NCBI GenBank assembly: GCA_028692395.1
Contig: JAQUXP010000024.1
Span: 1-57,389 of the forward strand
Length of the DNA: 57,389 nucleotides
Direction: 5' to 3'
Origin: Lachnospiraceae bacterium
GTDB lineage: Bacteria; Bacillota; Clostridia; Lachnospirales; Lachnospiraceae
The position numbers were made by a program, and so were the translations under genes. Of this stretch, positions 1 to 7,486 are shown in pieces. Position 1 is the stretch's first letter. Each line of letters starts with the position of its first letter. Below the pieces are notes generated by a model. It did no database searches. It saw only the letters and a program-made list of their open reading frames with translations, and was not told the DNA's origin.

Positions 1-161
1 GAGTAGGTAATCCATATAACATTTCTAATCTACGATTTTTGTAATGAAAGCCGTAGGTCTATTAAAGTTACCCTTTTGTTAGAAAAACAAATCAAAATAC
101 TTCTTGACTATTTACCAAATTGCTTTTTCTTTTTTATGATTAACTTATGGGAATTCATAAG
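1..161. other. Gene-free left edge with a small palindrome
   Basis: No gene is visible in this stretch. It is AT-rich. The only structure is a short palindrome at 144-161 (arms CTTATG and CATAAG) directly after the stop codon of the LCP gene. On the minus strand no T-run follows it, so it is a weak candidate terminator at best. Confidence 0.3.
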
Positions 162-1172
162 CTAATTTCCAGATGGTATTTCCTTGTAAAACCTTTGTAT
201 TAAAAGCTCCTGCAGTTTTTCATCGTCAACCCAGTATTCCTCGTAGACTTCACCTGCATGAACTTCTCCCGGAATATATGCAGTCTCTTCCGGCTGATAC
301 TCGTATTGCGATAGTGCATTGATCTGATCACCACTTAAGTCGGTGACCATATATGGTTCTAAAACCGAAGAAAATGTCTGATACAGATCTCCCATGCTTC
401 CAGCCTTGGACTTCAAGGCGGAAAACAATGCTGAGATATAACGGGTTTGTCGTTCCATCCTGCCATTATTACTTCCCTGCTCTGTTGTATTACGATAACG
501 CACGTAATGTTCTGCCTGTGCGCCATCTAATGTCACGGAAGCTCCCGCTGTAAAGGAATCATCTATTGCAGTATCGCCTTCACCCATTGTGATGGTTACT
601 CCACCAATTGCGTCATTGATGACTGAAATGGACTCCAGATTTAATGCAATATATCCATCTATCTGTAAATCGAAGAGAAGCCTTGATACCGTCTTTTTCG
701 CAGCCCAGCAGCTGGATGTTCCACCACCTCCATAGGCATACTGGGTAGCCAGCTGGGCTCGAAGAGTGGTATAGTAATTTCCATTTACATCGTACAGATC
801 AATATCTGTCATGGAATCTCTTGAAATCTGCAGTATCTTAGCTGTATTGTCACTGGAATCCAGGGACAGAAGCATAATGCAATCTGATTGTCCTGCTGTT
901 CCAGGCATATTCTGAAGTGACACAGTTTCCCTCTTATCTACTCCGAGAAATAAAATATTCTTCAGATCCGTATTATACTGATATGTTTTCCCCTGATACT
1001 GAATACGGTTCAGACTGCTTTGAGAGGATTGCTCCTGGCTGTTCCTGGCAGCCGCCTGCACCTGGTCCTTCTTTGTCTTATCATGAAGCAGTAACAGGAT
1101 CAGAAACAAAATAACTGCTGCTGTGATAATCACTCCTGTTATGATCCAGAGCTTCCTTTTTCTATTCCTCAT
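162..1172 (-). CDS. LytR-CpsA-Psr (LCP) family glycopolymer ligase
   Basis: LCP proteins transfer undecaprenyl-linked glycopolymers (teichoic acid, capsule) to peptidoglycan outside the membrane. The 336-residue protein has a basic N-terminus, one membrane segment (about residues 8-29), a Gln/Ser-rich linker, then the LCP domain. The domain begins at ILFLGVDKRE, carries the conserved Arg/Asp region in ISRDSMTDID, and has the arginines of HYVRYRNT near residue 225. It is the last gene seen of the leftward polysaccharide operon and its start overlaps the end of the sortase gene by 11 bases. Its place next to cpsB/C/D homologues suggests it anchors the polysaccharide made by this locus; the polymer itself is unknown. 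Confidence 0.9.
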   Translation of the reverse strand: MRNRKRKLWIITGVIITAAVILFLILLLLHDKTKKDQVQAAARNSQEQSSQSSLNRIQYQGKTYQYNTDLKNILFLGVDKRETVSLQNMPGTAGQSDCIMLLSLDSSDNTAKILQISRDSMTDIDLYDVNGNYYTTLRAQLATQYAYGGGGTSSCWAAKKTVSRLLFDLQIDGYIALNLESISVINDAIGGVTITMGEGDTAIDDSFTAGASVTLDGAQAEHYVRYRNTTEQGSNNGRMERQTRYISALFSALKSKAGSMGDLYQTFSSVLEPYMVTDLSGDQINALSQYEYQPEETAYIPGEVHAGEVYEEYWVDDEKLQELLIQRFYKEIPSGN

Positions 1173-1971
1173 GCACTAACACCGCCTCTACAAGAAAACG
1201 CTCCTGACTGTTGGAGGTGCAAGTGGATAGGGTCAGTATCCGATCAGCCGTTGTTACTGTAAGATCTGAATTCAGATAAGTCTGCATGTTGCGTACCCCG
1301 GACAAAGAATCTAAAAACGCTTGAAACTGCGTTAGATCCTGACAGTTATAGGTCGCAGGAATATGTCTGTCATCATAAGTAATTCCTCCAAAGACCTGGT
1401 ATGTATACCGGTGCTCCGGTGTATAGATGATAATCTGCGGATGCGCCTGCATATAGGCGGAATCCATATATTGACTCAATCCACCAAACATAGATCCATC
1501 CCGCATATTATGACCATAGATCACAGTATTGTTATCAGAAAAATCCTTTTTGTTGATATTCTCTGTATAGATGGAACCGGGCAGTCCACTATCTCCTGCA
1601 ACCGTATGATTCAGATAATAACTGTTATCTGTAGCGCTTTGTGCAATTGGATCATCAACTTTTGTATCTGGAATCTGTATCCATGCATAAATATCCGGAT
1701 TTTCCGCCTGAAGCTTCGTAAAATCGATGGGAATTACCAGCGGCTCTACCGTAGCTGTGGGCTCTGGCGTAGCTGTTGGTTCCACAGTATCTGGCGGACT
1801 TTGTGTCTCCTGTTTTTCTTCCGGAGCAGAAGTTGTATGAACTTCCTGTGTCAGATTCTCATAATTTTTTTCTCTGGACTGCTGACTTACTATGTAATAT
1901 CCTCCGAAACCAATTGCTCCCAGACATATGACAGCCAGACAAACAAACAATATTTTTCTAACTGTATTCAC
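1162..1971 (-). CDS. Class B sortase
   Basis: A membrane-anchored transpeptidase, expected to act outside the cell on a sorting motif. The 269-residue protein has an N-terminal signal anchor (about residues 6-28), a Pro/Thr/Glu-rich linker with repeated PTATPEPTATVEP-like units (about 58-78), and a sortase domain. The catalytic residues are visible: His in IYGHNMRDG, Cys in TLSTCTSN, and Arg in QERFLVEA. The start is GTG with a distant GGAGG. No sortase substrate is visible nearby. A sortase inside a Cps-type operon is less usual and suggests that a surface protein is linked along with the polysaccharide. Confidence 0.9.
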   Translation of the reverse strand: MNTVRKILFVCLAVICLGAIGFGGYYIVSQQSREKNYENLTQEVHTTSAPEEKQETQSPPDTVEPTATPEPTATVEPLVIPIDFTKLQAENPDIYAWIQIPDTKVDDPIAQSATDNSYYLNHTVAGDSGLPGSIYTENINKKDFSDNNTVIYGHNMRDGSMFGGLSQYMDSAYMQAHPQIIIYTPEHRYTYQVFGGITYDDRHIPATYNCQDLTQFQAFLDSLSGVRNMQTYLNSDLTVTTADRILTLSTCTSNSQERFLVEAVLVHEE

Positions 1972-1974
1972 GAC

Positions 1975-2721
1975 TTATTCTCTGTCCTCCATCTGCTGAA
2001 GTTCTTTCTTCTTCTTGTTTCGATCCTGCTTCTCCAGAGGAATACTGACCAGTGTATTTAATCCAAGATAATGCGTAACATCTTCCTCTGTCTGAATATT
2101 GTCATTTATCATAAATCGTAAGATCAGAATCCCGGCGGCCAGCAGCAGTCCAAGCATTCCTCCAATCAGCGTATTCTTAACCTTGCTTGGGCTTACCGGT
2201 TCTGTAGAAACCTCTGCAGCCTCAACGGTTGTTGGCGGATCAGACTTCATAATTGCTGCCATCTGATTAGCCGTATTATTTGCCACGGCATTGGCAACGA
2301 TGCAGGCTTCCTGAGGGTCGGAGCTTTTTGCTGTAATGACAAGAATACGAGTATCCGACTGATTAGATATGGTCAGCATACTTTCCAGCTGCTTTCTTGT
2401 ATAGCTGAGTCCCTGATCGGTACGTATATTTTCTATGGCACCATCCAGTACCGGTTTACTCATAGCGATCACTTCAAAATCTGCCGTCAATGCCGTACCC
2501 AGCTGAATATCAGCAAGGGATGTTACACTTGTGGTTTTAGAAAGAATATACAGCATTGCACGAGATTCATACTGTGGTGTCATAAATCCCAGTGTAATCC
2601 CCAGTGCCAGAGCCCCGCCCAAGCAAATGCTAAGCAACAGCAGCCACCATTTTCCCAGCAGCACATGGAAAAGTTCGCCAAGATCAATCTCTATCTCGTC
2701 TTTGTCAATATTTTGTCCCAT
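1975..2721 (-). CDS. Wzz/CpsC-type chain-length determinant (kinase modulator)
   Basis: Polysaccharide co-polymerase: it sets polymer length and activates the partner tyrosine kinase through its cytoplasmic tail. It has two membrane segments (about residues 27-50 and 178-200) flanking an extracellular Wzz domain, and the typical PSKVKNTLIGGMLG proline-rich motif before the second segment. I chose the ATG at 2721 because GGAG lies nine bases upstream; an ATG at 2739 overlapping the cpsD stop is possible but has no ribosome site. It is translationally packed between the kinase and the sortase. Confidence 0.9.
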   Translation of the reverse strand: MGQNIDKDEIEIDLGELFHVLLGKWWLLLLSICLGGALALGITLGFMTPQYESRAMLYILSKTTSVTSLADIQLGTALTADFEVIAMSKPVLDGAIENIRTDQGLSYTRKQLESMLTISNQSDTRILVITAKSSDPQEACIVANAVANNTANQMAAIMKSDPPTTVEAAEVSTEPVSPSKVKNTLIGGMLGLLLAAGILILRFMINDNIQTEEDVTHYLGLNTLVSIPLEKQDRNKKKKELQQMEDRE

Positions 2722-2735
2722 CTTTTCTCTCTCCA

Positions 2736-3449
2736 TCATGCGTGTTTTTTTGATCCTTTTCCATAGTATTCACCATAATAGCCACCATATCTTTTTCCAT
2801 AATAGCCATTCTTATGCATCTCAACTTTATTAAGCACCACTCCAAGAATGTTGGAATTGGCACTCTTCAGCTGCGTTGCCATACTGTTTGCTGCACTTCT
2901 TGACGTGTTGTTCGCAGACATCACAAGTACAGACCCATCACAGATCCTTGCCACTACCGCAGCATCGATACAGCTACCAAGAGGAGGTGTGTCAATAATA
3001 ATATATTCAAATAATTTTTTTAATGCCTCCATCAGTTTTTCCATTCTGGCATTACCCAGAAGCTCTGTGGGGTTGGTGGAAAAAACACCTGTTGGGATCA
3101 TAAACAGATTTTGTCTATTGGTGGCATATACGATCTCGCCTACCGGAAGCTGCCCGGATAGCAGATGACTCAGACCATTCATAGGTCCGTCGGACTGAAG
3201 ATCCAGACGAACCTGCAGCACGGACTTGCGAAGGTCCGCATCTACCAGCAGTGTCTTTTTTCCATTTGATGCAAAAGAAGCCGCCAGATTACAGGCAACT
3301 GTTGACTTTCCGTCATTGGGAGCACAGCTGGTAACTACAATCACACGATTTTCCACCCCGGAAAATTCAATATTGGTACGCAATGTGCGATAAACTTCCT
3401 TTTGTTGATTTGAAGGACTCAAGCCTGTATTAATTGTAATCTTATTCAA
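2736..3449 (-). CDS. CpsD/CapB-type tyrosine autokinase
   Basis: Bacterial tyrosine kinase (BY-kinase) that autophosphorylates and regulates polysaccharide assembly with CpsC. Visible motifs are Walker A (SCAPNDGKSTVACNLA, about residues 41-56), Walker A' (TLLVDADLRKS), Walker B (YIIIDTPPLG), and a C-terminal cluster of about nine tyrosines in the last 25 residues, the usual phosphorylation tail. Length 237 residues is normal for the stand-alone Gram-positive form. It overlaps cpsB upstream by 8 bases and meets cpsC downstream. Confidence 0.95.
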   Translation of the reverse strand: MNKITINTGLSPSNQQKEVYRTLRTNIEFSGVENRVIVVTSCAPNDGKSTVACNLAASFASNGKKTLLVDADLRKSVLQVRLDLQSDGPMNGLSHLLSGQLPVGEIVYATNRQNLFMIPTGVFSTNPTELLGNARMEKLMEALKKLFEYIIIDTPPLGSCIDAAVVARICDGSVLVMSANNTSRSAANSMATQLKSANSNILGVVLNKVEMHKNGYYGKRYGGYYGEYYGKGSKKHA

Positions 3450-4170
3450 GTATGTATTCTCCTTTAACTATCCGCATTGGATTCAACGAACAAAGTCTCT
3501 CCGCCACATCCGCTCCGTATTTTCTTGTGATATAGTCTGCGCACTTCTTCATTTCCGGCTTTCTATGCCGGCTGCCATGACCGTCTGTTGCCACAACATG
3601 CACAAGCTTCTGTCTGATCAGACGATGTAAAAAACGTTTCGTATTCCATCCTTGTTTTCCACATACTGCATCTGCATTTGTCTGAATTCTGGCTCCCATA
3701 TCCACCAGCTGTAACACTCTTTCCGGGTGTCCTGTCAATACCCTGTATCGCTCTATATGTGCGATCACCGGCCAGAATCCCGAGGTTCTCAAATTCTGAA
3801 CTGCTCTGCAAAGATAAGAAAAATCAACATAACCCGGAAACTCAACAAGCACATAGGAGGTCTGACATAGCGTGCTGACCCTTTGTGCTCTCAGATCTGC
3901 TGTCACCTGTCCATTATATAAAATCTCAGCACCCAGACAGATCTGGTAATTCCGATCTATTCCGACCGCCATTGCAACTGTTGCATCATACGCAGAACGG
4001 ATTTTATAAGATCTGCTTTCGCCCACATTAGGGTAATAATGTGGTGTAGCGACTATTGTTCTGGTTCCCTGCTCATATGCTGTTTTAAGCATTTCTCGAG
4101 TCTCTTCTTCATTCCTTGCCCCATCATCAACACCGGGAAGGATATGGCAATGTATATCAACAAATTTCAT
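3442..4170 (-). CDS. CpsB/CapC-type manganese-dependent tyrosine phosphatase
   Basis: PHP-family phosphatase that dephosphorylates CpsD and so resets polysaccharide synthesis. The metal-binding motif DIHCHILPGVDDGARNEEE is at residues 5-23, and further PHP histidines are in VIAHIERY and ATDGHGSRHR. Length 242 residues fits the family. Its ATG overlaps the stop of the upstream LytTR gene (ATGA), so the regulator and the phosphorylation triad are co-transcribed. Confidence 0.95.
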   Translation of the reverse strand: MKFVDIHCHILPGVDDGARNEEETREMLKTAYEQGTRTIVATPHYYPNVGESRSYKIRSAYDATVAMAVGIDRNYQICLGAEILYNGQVTADLRAQRVSTLCQTSYVLVEFPGYVDFSYLCRAVQNLRTSGFWPVIAHIERYRVLTGHPERVLQLVDMGARIQTNADAVCGKQGWNTKRFLHRLIRQKLVHVVATDGHGSRHRKPEMKKCADYITRKYGADVAERLCSLNPMRIVKGEYILE

Positions 4171-4976
4171 ACTATAATCAAACTTTCTTCGATTTCACGA
4201 ATTTCTTTTTTTATCTGTCCATACCGCTTTTCCGGTATCGGAAGGCGGATCTGATCACACAGTAAAATCTCATAACGCTGCACACGGATAATATAGTTCA
4301 CATTTACCAGAAAACTTCTGTGCGTGCGGTAAAACTGTGTAGAAAACAGATTTTCAAGAGCTGATATACTGATACCTACTTCGAACTCTCCATCGGTACT
4401 ATATATCATACAGTGCCGCTTCTGCGCCTCAGCATAGATAATTTTGTTTTCCTCTATGTAGATCTCATTTTTATTAATATCCAGGAAAGTAAGCTTTCTT
4501 TGCCTCTGTCTACACATTTTTTCCATGTATTGATAGGTCAATTTTCCTGTCTGAAAAGGAAATGTTTCATTCTCATCTGTAAATTCCCAAGGATTAGAAC
4601 CATGGATATGACAGACTTTCGGCGTTCCATCCACAATACTCCAGCAAAATGTATAACGTTGATATACGCTTAATATCAATCCGCTTTTATCTGCTGTAGT
4701 TGCCAACAGGCTTCCTGCTACAACACAGGAATCACTTTGGCGACTTACAAGCCTGAAATCTACCTCTGAAACCAGAACCGGTATCTTCTGCTCCGGTTCC
4801 AGCATTTTTCTAAATTCTTCTTTTCCTGATACAAACTGACATTTCAGGGGACCTATCCATATGAATTCTTCTGCTATGTAGGAGAGTACAAAATCAAGAT
4901 TTCTTTTATAATGCTCTTTCAAAATCTTGACGGTCAACTTCACCATTCCATCCTGCCAGTTTTTTTCGAATGCCAC
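4167..4976 (-). CDS. LytTR-domain regulator with a SnoaL/NTF2-like N-terminus
   Basis: The C-terminal third is a LytTR DNA-binding domain (from about FLDINKNEIYIEENKII to RYGQIKKEI, with the conserved FYRTHRSFLVN). The first 140 residues look like a SnoaL/NTF2-fold small-ligand domain, not a receiver, so no phosphorylation site is expected. The start is placed at GTG 4976, eight bases after AGGGGG; an upstream ATG at 5003 lacks a ribosome site. As first gene of the operon it probably controls the polysaccharide genes. The ligand is unknown and the N-terminal assignment is weaker than the LytTR call. Confidence 0.85.
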   Translation of the reverse strand: MAFEKNWQDGMVKLTVKILKEHYKRNLDFVLSYIAEEFIWIGPLKCQFVSGKEEFRKMLEPEQKIPVLVSEVDFRLVSRQSDSCVVAGSLLATTADKSGLILSVYQRYTFCWSIVDGTPKVCHIHGSNPWEFTDENETFPFQTGKLTYQYMEKMCRQRQRKLTFLDINKNEIYIEENKIIYAEAQKRHCMIYSTDGEFEVGISISALENLFSTQFYRTHRSFLVNVNYIIRVQRYEILLCDQIRLPIPEKRYGQIKKEIREIEESLIIV

Positions 4977-5309
4977 TTCTTGTTCCCCCTTAATAAAGAA
5001 CATTTGGTAACTGTTTCATATTTGCACTGGCATACTTACGGATTATTACACACTCCGTGCCGTGACATTATCATATCGTATTATTGAATACTTACAAGTG
5101 TTTTTATACACTATGTATCTCATTATAGCGTCTACTGTAACATTTTCCTAGGCTGTGGTACCAATGACGCTTCATGTGTCACCAATAACTAACTTTTTAT
5201 TGTCATAAAAATGACGTAAAAATGCCAGCAAAAAAATCATCCGAGCTTTCCTGTTACAGGAAATATCGGATGATCGCTTCTCTGACTAATCTCTACATTT
5301 TATATCTTT
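4977..5309. other. Intergenic region between two leftward operons
   Basis: No gene seen. It should hold the promoter of the polysaccharide operon: on the minus strand a TTGTAA and a TATGAT-like box lie about 16 bases apart near 5065-5100. It also contains the terminator of the DUF4097 operon at 5230-5274. Confidence 0.4.
5230..5274 (-). terminator. Rho-independent terminator of the PadR-DUF1700-DUF4097 operon
   Basis: Perfect arms ATCATCCGA (5236-5244) and TCGGATGAT (5266-5274), with an inner TTTCCTGTTACAGGAAA extension, are followed on the minus strand by a run of seven T (5230-5236). It sits about 35 bases after the DUF4097 stop codon. Confidence 0.85.
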
Positions 5310-6248
5310 CTATGCCTCTTTTATTGTAATGTCCCCCTCCTTGCAGGTCACCTTAATATTCTGCTCCTTTTGTTGGGATGTTGTATATTGTGCCCCATCT
5401 TCTGTTTCTGTGATCTCTCCCTCTGGTATCTGGATGGATCCATACTGGGTATTCAGATCGTATCCATACTTTTTCTGTGCATCCATAGAGGTCAATATCA
5501 CATCTCCATACTCGCTTTGTATGACAAGGGAACCACAGTCCCTGATTCCGCTCAATTTTACTTCCCCCTCCTCTGTTTGCAACATAGAATTTCCCACAGA
5601 AAACGTGTCCGCTGTAATATCGCCATAATCATCTACCACCTGAACCTGATCTGCTTTTACAGTACCCAGATGAATATCTCCGCTTTTCACTGTAATACCC
5701 AAGCTTTTTCCCTCGAATTGTGTCAGCTTGACATTTCCATATTTGTTATTTACAGCAAGTACATCCGCCTTTACCGATCCCAGACTGATTGTTCCCTCCT
5801 CCGACGATAATTTTGCAGAGTGCAGATCTATATCCTTTGGAACATAAATTTTTACCTCAGAAGGGGTGATGGAAAATTGGAAACCAAACAGCTGAATCTT
5901 TTCTTCACCGGATTTCTTCTGTTTTACAGACAAGGTACCATCCTGTACCTCATACTGTAATTTTCCGGAAGCGTCCTCCAGATTATATTCCAGATAAAAT
6001 CCATCGGAAGGAATAATCTCAATATCTCCATAGGGAATCGAAACTGCAATATTGGCAAACTTTTCTATCCTTGTTTTTTTCAGTATCTGACGCACCTGGT
6101 GGTTATTTGCACGGATCCCATCTGTTCCAATACTTACACCGGGAGTCCCCCCTAAAAAGATTCCAAAGCCTAAAAGCAGAATACCGATCAGGATACAGAC
6201 AACTGCTCCTCTTAAAATCCTCTTCTTAATCTTCTTTTTCTTTTCCAC
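5310..6248 (-). CDS. DUF4097-family beta-strand repeat protein
   Basis: A membrane-anchored protein with one N-terminal segment (about residues 10-32) and then repeated short beta strands with the recurring pattern YGDI/GDIHLG/YGDVIL, typical of DUF4097 (a right-handed beta-helix/adhesin-like fold). The function of the family is not established; it often appears with PadR and DUF1700 genes in envelope-stress operons, as here. The start is GTG at 6248, behind GGGAGG, and overlaps DUF1700 by 23 bases. Confidence 0.85.
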   Translation of the reverse strand: MEKKKKIKKRILRGAVVCILIGILLLGFGIFLGGTPGVSIGTDGIRANNHQVRQILKKTRIEKFANIAVSIPYGDIEIIPSDGFYLEYNLEDASGKLQYEVQDGTLSVKQKKSGEEKIQLFGFQFSITPSEVKIYVPKDIDLHSAKLSSEEGTISLGSVKADVLAVNNKYGNVKLTQFEGKSLGITVKSGDIHLGTVKADQVQVVDDYGDITADTFSVGNSMLQTEEGEVKLSGIRDCGSLVIQSEYGDVILTSMDAQKKYGYDLNTQYGSIQIPEGEITETEDGAQYTTSQQKEQNIKVTCKEGDITIKEA

Positions 6249-6828
6249 GATTTTTTCCTCCCTTCACCATATGCGCTGCTGTTTTTAATGCCATTCGATA
6301 AAGCTGACATCCAATCCAAAGACTTGCATAACCTAACAGGACTCCAACACCAGTCAGGATAAGGGCGGCACCCACCGTTGCTATTCCATCAAAGAGTGAA
6401 GAAAACGCCAGTACAAAACCAGCAGCTATAGTTACTACTCCTCCTGCTGCCGCAACCACTGCTGTGAGCAGCAGCGATAACCAGAGTGCTGCAATAACCA
6501 GAATCCCACTGAATAAGACCACTGCTGCTGCCAGGGCCAGAGGAAGACCGATGGGAGCTGCAAATATCGCAAGAATTCCAATCCAGATTGCTGAAAATCC
6601 TCTCTTCACACTTTTCGGTTTTTCCTTTTCCTCTGCATTTTCAATTGCCAGATTCATAATAATTCCCGCTGCTGCTTCTTCCGGTGTACCAAGATTTTGA
6701 ATCGCCTGCTGCTCATCCTCAGCTTCTGTAAAATACTCTTCAAAATACTGCATCGCTTCTTGATAAGACTCCCTGGGAAGTTTCTTCAGTTTTTTGTGCA
6801 GCCGTTCCATATACTCCTGCTTTGTCAT
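6226..6828 (-). CDS. DUF1700-family membrane protein
   Basis: The N-terminal 60 residues are a helical, charged cytoplasmic domain with the family pattern MTKQEYMERLHKKLKKLP...YEEYF, followed by several hydrophobic segments (about residues 78-105, 107-135, 140-175). DUF1700 proteins are small membrane proteins of unknown function paired with PadR repressors. Its ATG overlaps the padR stop (ATGA) behind a strong AGGAGGGG. Confidence 0.85.
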   Translation of the reverse strand: MTKQEYMERLHKKLKKLPRESYQEAMQYFEEYFTEAEDEQQAIQNLGTPEEAAAGIIMNLAIENAEEKEKPKSVKRGFSAIWIGILAIFAAPIGLPLALAAAVVLFSGILVIAALWLSLLLTAVVAAAGGVVTIAAGFVLAFSSLFDGIATVGAALILTGVGVLLGYASLWIGCQLYRMALKTAAHMVKGGKNRGKEKED

Positions 6829-7169
6829 CTTTTCCCCTCCTCCTGTTGTGCCTGATCAGGCTCCTTTTTTCTCACAATCTGATCAATCTTCTGCTGATAT
6901 AGCTCCCATTCCCCCAGCAAGGTAAGATACATGCGCTCTCCTCTTTCTGTGATTCGGTAATATCGTCGATTTCTTCCCTGATACTGTTGATCGTAGGTAG
7001 TAACCCAGCCTTCCTCCTGCAGCCGTTTCAATATTGGATACATGGTGGAATCCTTCTTATCTGAAACCGATTTGATCCTCTGGCTGATCTCATAGCCGTA
7101 TGTATCACCCTGAGCGATAACCGAAAGAATCAAAAAATCCAACATCACTGCATTTACGGTAAATGCCAT
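6825..7169 (-). CDS. PadR-family transcriptional repressor
   Basis: Winged-helix repressor of 114 residues. The DNA-binding core is visible in LILSVIAQGDTYGYEISQ and MYPILKRLQEEGWV, and the wing in GRNRRYYRIT. The start is set at ATG 7169, behind AGGAGG; the in-frame codon at 7178 falls inside the ribosome site. It is the first gene of the DUF1700-DUF4097 operon and very probably represses its own promoter through the palindrome at 7216-7238. The inducer is unknown. Confidence 0.92.
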   Translation of the reverse strand: MAFTVNAVMLDFLILSVIAQGDTYGYEISQRIKSVSDKKDSTMYPILKRLQEEGWVTTYDQQYQGRNRRYYRITERGERMYLTLLGEWELYQQKIDQIVRKKEPDQAQQEEGKR

Positions 7170-7215
7170 CTGGCACACCTCCTCTTATTTGAATCCGTCA
7201 TATGTATATTCTTTT

Positions 7216-7247
7216 TATATTATATGTTGTATAATATACTTTGTCAA
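7216..7247 (-). promoter_or_regulatory. SigmaA promoter with overlapping PadR-type operator
   Basis: On the minus strand TTGACA (7242-7247), a 17-base spacer and TATAAT (7219-7224) form a consensus promoter for padR. A perfect inverted repeat TATATTATA-tgttg-TATAATATA (7216-7238) covers the -10 box and spacer. A dyad in this place is the expected site for PadR autorepression. Confidence 0.85.
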
Positions 7248-7345
7248 TATATATATTTAAAATAAGTTCTGTAAAATGGGCCCTATAAGAACACTGCTCT
7301 TCTGTTTTCCATAAGTAACTGCTCAGTACCTGACCAGTTAGCATC

Positions 7346-7396
7346 ACTTTCTTACGGTCTGTGCAGTAAATGCACGGACCTGCTGAATAGTTACGT
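7346..7396. repeat. Short interspersed hairpin repeat, copy 1
   Basis: Contains a hairpin GGTCTGTGCA-gtaaa-TGCACGGACC (7356-7380). The first 29 bases match the copy at 37008 with one difference. Its last 20 bases recur near 9622-9641. Confidence 0.7.
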
Positions 7397-7409
7397 ATTT
7401 TCTAACAAA

Positions 7410-7456
7410 CAAAAACAGCACTCTACACAATTTTTTTGTATAGAAATGCTGTTTCT
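7410..7456 (-). terminator. Probable terminator after the P-type ATPase
   Basis: On the minus strand AACAGCA and TGCTGTT arms, extended by TCTATACA/TGTGTAGA, enclose a short A-rich loop and are followed by TTTTTG. It lies about 30 bases after the ATPase stop codon. Confidence 0.65.
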
Positions 7457-7486
7457 TCTAATTATTATATTGTTCATCAGATGGTA

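Noticed and set aside
1363-2061. A 232-codon plus-strand frame rich in Ile, Cys and Ser
   Set aside because: It lies opposite the sortase gene and has no start signals. The composition is typical of an antisense shadow.
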